Assembly: GCA_000961645.1 (NCBI GenBank)
Contig: LADM01000051.1
Location: forward strand, 1-64,000
DNA: 64,000 bases
Source: Gammaproteobacteria bacterium BRH_c0
GTDB lineage: Bacteria > Pseudomonadota > Gammaproteobacteria > Pseudomonadales > Porticoccaceae
Direction: 5' to 3'
Under the pieces are notes generated by a model. That model did not search any database. It was not told the origin of the DNA and was given only the letters and a program-made list of their open reading frames with translations. Shown one piece after another: positions 57,767-64,000 of the stretch; position 1 is the first letter of the stretch; each line of letters starts with the position of its first letter. A program made the position numbers and the translations under genes.

Positions 57767-58735
57767 ATGAGTGACGAAGACAATGCTTTCGAGAGCGCCG
57801 AAGAGGAGCTTGATGATCTTGACGCCGATGAAAAACTGGAAGATGAAGTCGATGCTGAAGAAGAGCTGACGCCCTCCCACTACCCCAACGATGAAGTGAT
57901 GGATGCGGCCAGCCTCTACCTCAAGGAGATTGGTTTTGCCCCGTTGCTGACAGCCGAGGAAGAAGTATATTTCGCGCGCCTGGTGCAAAAAGGTGATGCA
58001 AAAGCCCGCTCGCACATGATCGAAAGCAATCTTCGACTGGTGGTAAAAATCGCCCGCCGCTATGTCAACCGCGGGCTGGCACTGCTGGATTTGATCGAGG
58101 AGGGCAATCTCGGTCTTATCCGCGCCGTTGAAAAATTCGACCCCGAGCTGGGTTTTCGTTTTTCCACCTATGCCACCTGGTGGATTCGCCAGACCATGGA
58201 ACGGGCTCTGATGAACCAGACCCGCACCATTCGCCTGCCGATCCACGTGGTCAAGCAACTCAACACCTACCTCAAGGCCGCGCGCCAGCTAGCCCAGGAA
58301 CTGGACCACGATCCCAGCGCCGAGGAAATTGCCCGCCTGCTGGAAAAGCCGGTAACCGACGTTACCCGCATACTGGAACTCAACGAGCGCGTCTCCTCCG
58401 TGGATATCCCCATGGGGCGCTCCAGCGACAAGACCATTATTGAAACCATTGCCGATACCACCCGATCTGATCCAGAGGAATTGCTGGAGGAGGTCGACAT
58501 GGCCGTGGCTCTGGAGAACCTGCTCGGCCAGCTTGCCGACAAACAGCAGGAAGTGTTGGCGCGGCGTTTCGGCCTGCGCAACCACGATCCGCAAACCCTT
58601 GAGGAAGTGGGGTTGGAAGTCGGATTGACCCGCGAAAGAGTGCGCCAGATCCAGGTTGAGGCACTGCGTCGTCTGCGCTCGCTGATGTTGCGTGAAGGGC
58701 TCAATCCGGATGTGATATTTGGTGAGCATTATTGA
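57767..58735 (+). CDS. rpoS: RNA polymerase sigma factor RpoS (sigma-38)
   Basis: This is the stationary-phase and general stress sigma factor. The 322-residue protein starts with an acidic tail (residues 1-45), then [21 protein letters not shown] (region 1.2). The core region 2 is [76 protein letters not shown] at region 2.4/3.0 is a sigma-S signature. Region 4 ([28 protein letters not shown]) contacts the -35. The nlpD-rpoS linkage agrees. Confidence 0.98.
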   Translation: MSDEDNAFESAEEELDDLDADEKLEDEVDAEEELTPSHYPNDEVMDAASLYLKEIGFAPLLTAEEEVYFARLVQKGDAKARSHMIESNLRLVVKIARRYVNRGLALLDLIEEGNLGLIRAVEKFDPELGFRFSTYATWWIRQTMERALMNQTRTIRLPIHVVKQLNTYLKAARQLAQELDHDPSAEEIARLLEKPVTDVTRILELNERVSSVDIPMGRSSDKTIIETIADTTRSDPEELLEEVDMAVALENLLGQLADKQQEVLARRFGLRNHDPQTLEEVGLEVGLTRERVRQIQVEALRRLRSLMLREGLNPDVIFGEHY

Positions 58736-58736
58736 T

Positions 58737-58762
58737 TCAGGCGTCTCACGCCAGACGTCTGA
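58737..58762. terminator. Hairpin after rpoS
   Basis: TCAGGCGTCT (58737-58746) pairs over 10 bp (one G-T pair) with AGACGTCTGA (58753-58762), directly after the rpoS stop. A T run comes only about 30 bases later (58795-58800), so termination is likely but not certain. Confidence 0.5.
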
Positions 58763-58840
58763 AGCTCCACGCCACAGCCCCTGCCTGTTTGTGCTTTTTT
58801 CTTCTGTGTCAGACAGCCGCCTTTATTAAGGAAATTCACC

Positions 58841-59878
58841 GTGCAAAAACTACTGATCCCCAGCTACAGCACCCCCGAGCGCAACCGCCAGGTGCTGCTT
58901 GTCGAACGACCCACTGCCATTCCTGAAGCCCGGCATTTTGCCATTGATGAAGAGGCGCTCAAGTCACCGGCAGAGGGTGAATTTCTGGTGCGCAATATTT
59001 ATCTTTCCGTCGATCCCGCCCAGCGCGGCTGGGCAGCGGATGTTAACAATTACTCGCCCCCGGTTCCGATCGGCGGTGTGATGCGCGCCCTCGCGGTGGG
59101 TGTGGTGGTGGAGTCGCGCCACCCTGATTTTGTTGCCGGGGATTTTGTCTATGGCTGGCTCGGCTGGCAGGATTACGCCGTTGTCGGCCCACAGCAGGTC
59201 ATGTCGCAGATTAAAAATCCTGCCGCGCCATTGTCTGCCTATGCGGGGGTACTCGGCCTCAATGGTGTTACGGCTTACCTTGGCCTCAACAAGCTGGGGC
59301 GTCCCGTCACCGGCGATACCGTGCTGGTGTCCACTGCCGCCGGTTCAGTGGGCAGCGTGGTGGGCCAGCTGGCGCGCCACAGTGGTTGTCACACTATTGG
59401 CCTTACCGGCACGGATGCGAAGGTTGAACAGTGTCGCAATCATTTTGGCTATGACATCGGCATCAACTACAAAACCGCCCCTGTGGCGGAGCAGCTGGCA
59501 CAGCATGCGCCGCAAGGCATCAATGTGTTTTTTGACAATGTGGGCGGGCCGATACTGGATACAGGCTTGCGCGCCATGGCGGTGGCCGGCCGTGTTGTAC
59601 AGTGCGGCACAGCCTCCGTCGCCGCCTGGAATCCACCGCCCCAGGGACTGCGCAACGAACGCGAGGTATTAACCCGCCGCCTTGTCTGGAGCGGGTTTGT
59701 GATGTTCGATCATATGGCGGATTTCCCTGCCGCCGTGCAGGAACTGGAAGCCATGATAGTGCAGGGCAAGTTGCACTATGACGAGGATATTGAACAGGGT
59801 ATCGAGCATGCTCCCGGCTCCATCAGTGCCCTGTACGCCGGGGAAAATGCCGGTAAGAAACTGATTTATCTGGGTTGA
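58841..59878 (+). CDS. Zinc-independent MDR oxidoreductase (CurA / leukotriene B4 12-hydroxydehydrogenase-like)
   Basis: This 345-residue medium-chain reductase resembles NADPH-dependent curcumin reductase and 15-oxoprostaglandin 13-reductase. These enzymes saturate enone double bonds. The cofactor motif is AAGSVGSVVGQLA (near residue 165), the substrate domain has LSVDPAQRGW and GLNGVTAYLGL, and VFFDNVGGPILD is a family signature. No zinc ligands are present. The start is GTG, with AAGGA before it. It is the first gene after rpoS and opens a small redox cluster that resembles the island at 3-15 kb. Confidence 0.9.
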   Translation: MQKLLIPSYSTPERNRQVLLVERPTAIPEARHFAIDEEALKSPAEGEFLVRNIYLSVDPAQRGWAADVNNYSPPVPIGGVMRALAVGVVVESRHPDFVAGDFVYGWLGWQDYAVVGPQQVMSQIKNPAAPLSAYAGVLGLNGVTAYLGLNKLGRPVTGDTVLVSTAAGSVGSVVGQLARHSGCHTIGLTGTDAKVEQCRNHFGYDIGINYKTAPVAEQLAQHAPQGINVFFDNVGGPILDTGLRAMAVAGRVVQCGTASVAAWNPPPQGLRNEREVLTRRLVWSGFVMFDHMADFPAAVQELEAMIVQGKLHYDEDIEQGIEHAPGSISALYAGENAGKKLIYLG

Positions 59879-59945
59879 ATGCCCGCTCAATCAGTGCGAC
59901 CTGAAGCCTGATGGCGCACTGATTCACACGCAGTCTCCCCGCTGA

Positions 59946-60803
59946 TCAATCCTCGACCCGATAGGTTTCGGCACCCATGACCCTGGCAATATCGGCAGTG
60001 GGGGTTTCTACCCCCAGCTGTTGCGCCAGTTCCTTGGCGGTGTTCATATCTTTCTTGTGATAGATCAGTGTGTGCTTGCCGATTTCCAGCGGGTCACTGC
60101 CGGGTGCGATGCGCTCCGGGTCCATCCAGAAAGTCACACTGGCGCCGTGCTTGCGTGAAGCGTTCTCCACCAGGTCGATAAACTTGCCCACATCGACACC
60201 GGCCTGGCTGGCGAGGCGGGCGCCCTCGAATCCGGCACGCCACACCGTAAAGTGAATCATGTTGCGGGCGATCTTGGTGGCCATGCCAGCGCCGGTGGGG
60301 CCCATATGGTGGACCTCGGCGTTGAATTCGTTAAGCACGGGCATGATGCGTTCAACCACAGCGTCATCGCCGCCGATCATGCTGATCATTTCACCCTTGG
60401 CGGACAGTCCGCCAGCGGTGACGCCGCAGTCCAGCAGCGCAACATGGTGTTCAGCCGCCAGTGCTACCAGCTCTTTCAGTTCATCCATGGTGATGGTGCT
60501 GAGCATGACAAGGGTAAGCCCCGGGTGAGCGCCGGCCAGTACGCCATCCGGCCCTTCAAGTGTCGCGCGCGCCTGGGCGCCGTTGAGCACGGCGATCATC
60601 AGCACATCGCTGGCGCGGGCAACGTCGGCGGGGGATGCCAGCACGGCGGGTACACCCTCGAGTTTTTCAGCCGCATCGTGGCGGATGTCATACACCGCCA
60701 GGGGGCGCTGATGACGGGCAAGGCAAATGGCGACGCCACCGCCGATCTGGCCCAGGCCGATAACCCCTGCGCGCAGGTTGGTACTGTTGCTGGTTGTATT
60801 CAT
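59946..60803 (-). CDS. 3-hydroxyisobutyrate-dehydrogenase-like oxidoreductase, paralogue of the gene at 8190
   Basis: This 285-residue beta-hydroxyacid dehydrogenase has GLGQIGGG (17-24), Asp39 after the second strand (NAD preference) and the catalytic GAGMATKIARN with Lys177 and Asn181. Its substrate loop DCGVTAGGLSAKG and much of the sequence match the protein encoded at 8190 (GLGQMGGG, GAHPGL, LDCGVT, GAGM.TKI.RNM), so the two are close paralogues. The start is placed at the ATG at 60803, after an AGGAG 10 bases upstream; longer in-frame sequence to 60896 is not conserved. It is divergent from the epoxide-hydrolase-like gene. Confidence 0.88.
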   Translation of the reverse strand: MNTTSNSTNLRAGVIGLGQIGGGVAICLARHQRPLAVYDIRHDAAEKLEGVPAVLASPADVARASDVLMIAVLNGAQARATLEGPDGVLAGAHPGLTLVMLSTITMDELKELVALAAEHHVALLDCGVTAGGLSAKGEMISMIGGDDAVVERIMPVLNEFNAEVHHMGPTGAGMATKIARNMIHFTVWRAGFEGARLASQAGVDVGKFIDLVENASRKHGASVTFWMDPERIAPGSDPLEIGKHTLIYHKKDMNTAKELAQQLGVETPTADIARVMGAETYRVED

Positions 60804-60995
60804 ATGGATGCTTGCTCCTGTCTTTATGGTTTGCTTATGGGTCTGTTTTGACTGCTGTGTGAGGCGCAATGCAGTGATCTGGTTGAACTCTTGCAATACA
60901 CTGACTGTCTGCCAGAGTGTGCAGGATATGCCTTTTTCACTATCCCCGACGGCAGTTTTTCTCGTTCATTTTTCTCAATAATAAAGGTACTGGAT

Positions 60996-61388
60996 ATGAA
61001 CAATCTCGACACTGTACTGGCCTTCGTCAAGGCCATGGAGGCCAATGACAAGGAAAGCATCCTGTCGTTTTTTGACGATCAATCGGTGTTTACCAATGTG
61101 CCGGTGGGCAGCGTCACCGGGCGCGAGGAAATCTGGAAAATCCTTGCCTCCATCCACGAGCATGCGCTCTCGGTGGAATATGTGCTGCACAATATTGCCG
61201 CCGATGAGGCCAAGGGTGTTGTTTTAACCGAACGCACAGACTGTTATGAGCTTGCCGACCGGATGATCAAATTCCGCGCCATGGGCGTGTTTGAAATTGA
61301 AAACGGCATCATCCGCGAGTGGCGCGATTATTTCGATCTCAAACAGTCCATGGAGCAGATGCCCGCTGGCACCGAATGGCCTACCTGA
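60996..61388 (+). CDS. Limonene-1,2-epoxide hydrolase-family protein
   Basis: This 130-residue protein has the small NTF2-like fold of limonene-1,2-epoxide hydrolase (LEH). The three catalytic residues of LEH appear to be present: Arg and Asp in VLTERTDCYEL and the second Asp in EWRDYFDL. The water-positioning region reads SVFTNVPVGSVTGREEI, with the asparagine kept. LEH opens epoxides of terpenes with one-step water attack. Many family members act on other epoxides, and some are not enzymes, so the substrate is open. The ATG at 60996 follows AAGG; sequence back to 60891 is not conserved. Its last 8 bases overlap the end of the convergent SMP-30-like gene. Confidence 0.8.
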   Translation: MNNLDTVLAFVKAMEANDKESILSFFDDQSVFTNVPVGSVTGREEIWKILASIHEHALSVEYVLHNIAADEAKGVVLTERTDCYELADRMIKFRAMGVFEIENGIIREWRDYFDLKQSMEQMPAGTEWPT

Positions 61389-62481
61389 CAGCGTCTGGGG
61401 GCTGAATACAGGTTGCCGCATTACTCTTCGTTGCCTTGTCGCTGATATGTATTGCCGGGCCTCTAAAAGTGCCAAGCCAAAGTGTGTCGGCAACAGGCTG
61501 CGCCACTGTGATGGTGCTGATCGTCTGGGTGGCGGGTAATAGCTCTTGGCACATGCTGGTCATTGATTGTGAATCTACCCGCGCCAGTCCCCAGTCCACC
61601 GGGCACTGCGAAGCGGCAGAGAGATAACATTCAAAGATGCTTTGCGGCTCGGCAGTGTGGCCAGCCACCCAGAATGAGCCATCACTGTCCCAGCGCAGAT
61701 TGTCGGGCATGAAATCCAGCAACAATGTACGGGTGGCCTCGGGATCATTCAGGTCGATCTCAAAAACGGTTTTGCCCGACCAGTCGGCGGCATAGAGGTG
61801 ACGGTTATCCGCTGACACCAAAAGGCCATTGGGCTGGATCAGTTTGCCGCCGGGAATCTCCCGCCAGCCCGACGCGCTGTTCCAGGCCAGGATGCCACCT
61901 GGTGGAAATACCGGTTCACTGGTCGCTGATTTTTCATTTTCAGCGGCTGCAAAAAAATTGCCGGAAGCCGTGATATAGACCGTTCCATCTGTAGCTACCG
62001 CCACGCTGTTGGCCATGGTGCCGGGGGGCAGCACAATACAATCACTCCAGGCCAGCTCAGGCTGGTTTGTCGTAGCGTTTATGGTCAGCGAGAACGCCTC
62101 GACAGATTCCCTGCCGCCGTGATTCACCACATAGAGTGACCAGTCGCCACTGGCGGATTGGTGCAGGCTGATACCGTGGGGGGCAAAATTCCCGGCAGCC
62201 AGTTCTCCCGGGCATCCACTGTCAGTGGTTTTCGCGCTTGCGTCGCTGTTGCCCTGATAGAGGCGCTGCACGGATTTGCTCTTGATGTTGATAGCGTAGA
62301 GGGCGCCGGGCTGGCTGTCGGTTACGGCCATGCCGCTGCCAATCACCCACTGGCCGTCGGGGGTGGTGAGCATGTCTTCGATATTGGGCGCATTGTCTAC
62401 CCGCAGCCCCGCGGCCCATGCAGGTAACGAGGCGGCCAATAACAGGCATGGAACGAAAAAACGCAGTGAACTTGTTTTCAT
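61381..62481 (-). CDS. Secreted SMP-30/gluconolactonase-like beta-propeller protein
   Basis: This 366-residue precursor has a signal peptide (cleavage near AWAAG, residue 24). The six-bladed propeller has NAPNIEDMLTTPDGQWVIGSG, ANSVAVATDGTVYITASGNFF and NGLLVSADNRHLYAADWSGKTVFEIDL, the pattern of the SMP-30, gluconolactonase and strictosidine-synthase/arylesterase group. Several acidic residues could hold calcium. Such proteins may be lactonases or esterases, and a lactonase would suit an alicyclic degradation route, but that is inference. The gene reads left and ends tail to tail with the epoxide-hydrolase-like gene. Confidence 0.82.
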   Translation of the reverse strand: MKTSSLRFFVPCLLLAASLPAWAAGLRVDNAPNIEDMLTTPDGQWVIGSGMAVTDSQPGALYAINIKSKSVQRLYQGNSDASAKTTDSGCPGELAAGNFAPHGISLHQSASGDWSLYVVNHGGRESVEAFSLTINATTNQPELAWSDCIVLPPGTMANSVAVATDGTVYITASGNFFAAAENEKSATSEPVFPPGGILAWNSASGWREIPGGKLIQPNGLLVSADNRHLYAADWSGKTVFEIDLNDPEATRTLLLDFMPDNLRWDSDGSFWVAGHTAEPQSIFECYLSAASQCPVDWGLARVDSQSMTSMCQELLPATQTISTITVAQPVADTLWLGTFRGPAIHISDKATKSNAATCIQPPDAVR

Positions 62482-62517
62482 GTGCTGCCTCTTTGATATT
62501 TTTTCTGCTTATTGAAA

Positions 62518-63234
62518 TTAATCTTCCCGCAACAGTTGCAGGGCCTTGGAGTTGAATTCGCGCCCGTACAGCACGGCAATCACCCACAGGGTAGCGATCA
62601 GTAGTATCCAGCCGTTGACGAGCCAGCCCAGCAGGGCGAGGGCAAAGTAATAGGCGCGCAGGCCGTGATTGAAATCGTGGTTGGCAAGGTCAGACATCTT
62701 TGCCGCCTGGAGGGCAATTTTTTCCACCTTGTCGGCGCTGAGGTTGTCCAGCCCGCTGGATTGCGGCGCGCTGCCAATCAGGATGGAGCTGAAAATATGC
62801 TCGCGTACACTCCAGGTGAATTTAAAAAAGGCATAGACAAAAATCAGCACCATCACAAACAGCTTGAACTGGATGACTTCGACGCTGGTGGTGCCCGACA
62901 GGTGCAGATTGGCGAGCACCTTGAGAAGATTTTCCGACGCAAAAATGGCGGTCAGCAAACCCGCCAGGATAAGGATGGTAGTGGAGGCAAAAAAGGTCAC
63001 CACACGTTCCAGATTGCCGATGATGGTGGCGTCGCTGATACGGTTTTCTCGCCGCAGCATTTCCCGCATCCACTGCTCGCGGTGGCGGCGCATCAGGCTC
63101 GACAGGGTATAGGAGCGTTTTGCCCGGTATTTGGCATAAATGGTGTAACCCACCCAGGCCGACAGGAACAGCGCCAGGGCAAGGCTGTCGGCCAGGGTCA
63201 GGGGGAAATAAATCACAGCGTCTGCAGATAACAT
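62518..63234 (-). CDS. DUF599 membrane protein
   Basis: This 238-residue inner-membrane protein has four or five helices: DSLALALFLSAWVGYTIYA at the start, TFFASTTILILAGLLTAIF in the middle and paired C-terminal helices YYFALALLGWLVNGWILLIAT. The basic segment MRRHREQWMREMLRRENRISD between helices 1 and 2 and DFNHGLRAYYFALA are typical of DUF599. No function is established for the family. The gene follows the M3 peptidase gene by 44 bases in the same direction. Confidence 0.88.
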   Translation of the reverse strand: MLSADAVIYFPLTLADSLALALFLSAWVGYTIYAKYRAKRSYTLSSLMRRHREQWMREMLRRENRISDATIIGNLERVVTFFASTTILILAGLLTAIFASENLLKVLANLHLSGTTSVEVIQFKLFVMVLIFVYAFFKFTWSVREHIFSSILIGSAPQSSGLDNLSADKVEKIALQAAKMSDLANHDFNHGLRAYYFALALLGWLVNGWILLIATLWVIAVLYGREFNSKALQLLRED

Positions 63235-63278
63235 TTGTTTTCCATAGGGGTGTCTGCCGGTGGCAGCGTCACGGGCGG

Positions 63279-64000
63279 TTATTCTTTTTCCGGTTCCAGA
63301 CTGTCGGCGAAAGCGTCGAGACTGTAGGGACGGCCAAGGAATTCTTCCACCATTTTCGCAGCGGGTTTGGTGCCGCCGGGGGCGAGAATAATATCGCGAT
63401 AGCGCCTGGCGGTTTCACGATCATCGAGGCCATTTTTTTCGAACTCACTGAACATATCCATGGCGATCACCTTCGACCACATGTAGGTGTAGTAAATCGC
63501 CGAATAGCCGTTGAGGTGGCCGAGATTGGCGTAAAAATAGGTTTCCTGCTGATGGGGCATGGGTGAGTAGCGGGCTTCCAGTTCCATCATCTTGTCGAGC
63601 AGAGTGAAGGTGTCAGGATCGCGCTGATGGTATTCCAGCGACAGGGCTGCATAGAAAATCTGCATATTGGCCATCAGCCCCTCGCCAAACAGGCGGGCGT
63701 TGCGGAGCTTGTGCACTATCTCGTCGGGAATGGTCTCCCCCTTGCTGTTTACCGCGAAGGATTGCAGGGTGTCCTTGTCGTACATCCACTCCTCAAGCAT
63801 TTGGGAGGGCGCCTCGACATAATCCCATTCGGTGGCAATGCCGCTCAAGGCCGCCCAGCGCTGATGGCCACCGAACAGGGCGTGGACCAGGTGGCCGAAT
63901 TCGTGGAGGAAGGTGCGCACCTCGCTGAATTCCATGGCCTCACTGGCGTCTTTACCACCGGCAAAATTGCATACCAATGTGGATACGGGGAGTTGCTTGC
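63279..64000 (-). CDS. M3-family zinc oligopeptidase (thimet-like), N-terminal part outside window
   Basis: The frame is open to the right edge, so only the C-terminal 239 residues of an expected 650-700 are present. The zinc site FLHEFGHLVH lies near the edge, and the third ligand is the Glu in YVEAPSQMLEEW. The C-terminal GYSAIYYTYMWSKVIAMDMFSEFEKNG and RYRDIILAPGGTKPA blocks follow, as in thimet oligopeptidase. These enzymes cut short peptides, mostly in the cytosol, although some homologues carry signal peptides. The N-terminus is not visible, so location cannot be judged. An internal TTG at 63977 is not the start. Confidence 0.93.
   Translation of the reverse strand, partial: KQLPVSTLVCNFAGGKDASEAMEFSEVRTFLHEFGHLVHALFGGHQRWAALSGIATEWDYVEAPSQMLEEWMYDKDTLQSFAVNSKGETIPDEIVHKLRNARLFGEGLMANMQIFYAALSLEYHQRDPDTFTLLDKMMELEARYSPMPHQQETYFYANLGHLNGYSAIYYTYMWSKVIAMDMFSEFEKNGLDDRETARRYRDIILAPGGTKPAAKMVEEFLGRPYSLDAFADSLEPEKE

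Overview
The window is 64 kb of gammaproteobacterial chromosome, moderately GC-rich by eye. A long collinear block (dapC-glnD-map / rpsB-tsf-pyrH-frr-uppS-cdsA-ispC-rseP-bamA-skp-lpxD-fabZ-lpxA-lpxB-rnhB-dnaE / accA-tilS-pyrG-kdsA-eno-ftsB-ispD-ispF / truD-pcm / nlpD-rpoS) has the order known from Pseudomonas and its relatives. The surrounding oxidoreductase-rich genes suggest a marine Cellvibrionales-type bacterium (Spongiibacteraceae or Halieaceae). That placement is inference. I see no transposase, integrase, phage gene, tRNA, rRNA or CRISPR array.

Bases 1-3162 hold the end of pgeF, a secreted cupin, a membrane diguanylate cyclase and an EamA transporter. Bases 3195-15598 form a catabolic island in three transcription groups. 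Reading left from a shared AT-rich control region near 8050 are a CYP101-like (P450cam-type) cytochrome P450, a SnoaL-like protein, a short-chain dehydrogenase (SDR) and a secreted PQQ/haem c alcohol dehydrogenase. Reading right are a 3-hydroxyisobutyrate-dehydrogenase-like enzyme, two SDRs, an Old Yellow Enzyme homologue and a GntR/FCD regulator. A third, leftward group is SnoaL-like protein, aldehyde dehydrogenase and SDR. The set is suited to hydroxylating a hydrophobic, probably alicyclic or terpenoid-like compound and then oxidising and reducing it stepwise; the substrate is unknown. Downstream of rpoS (58841-62481) lies a smaller set that looks related: a CurA-type reductase, a paralogue of the dehydrogenase, a limonene-epoxide-hydrolase-like protein and an SMP-30-like secreted protein.

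Bases 15809-58735 are the housekeeping core: DNA repair, lysine and nitrogen control, translation factors, isoprenoid and phospholipid precursors, outer-membrane biogenesis, lipid A, replication, fatty acid and CTP synthesis, KDO, enolase, division and stationary-phase sigma factor. Four departures from the usual order stand out. An EmrE-like/YceI/GFA/SRPBCC group separates dnaE from accA. A retropepsin-like protease / 7TM inactive transglutaminase / ATP-grasp ligase operon lies between ispF and truD. surE is absent between truD and pcm. A DUF368 (PopT-type) gene lies between pcm and nlpD. The right edge holds a DUF599 membrane protein and the C-terminal part of an M3 peptidase.

Intergenic DNA is unusually rich in short repeats. 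Several have a 7-bp period (611-631, 2181-2204, and the palindromic copies at 6715, 16492 and 39780). There is also a 13-bp tandem array at the dapC start, a 17-bp perfect inverted repeat at 12606 and an 18-bp duplication upstream of rpoS.
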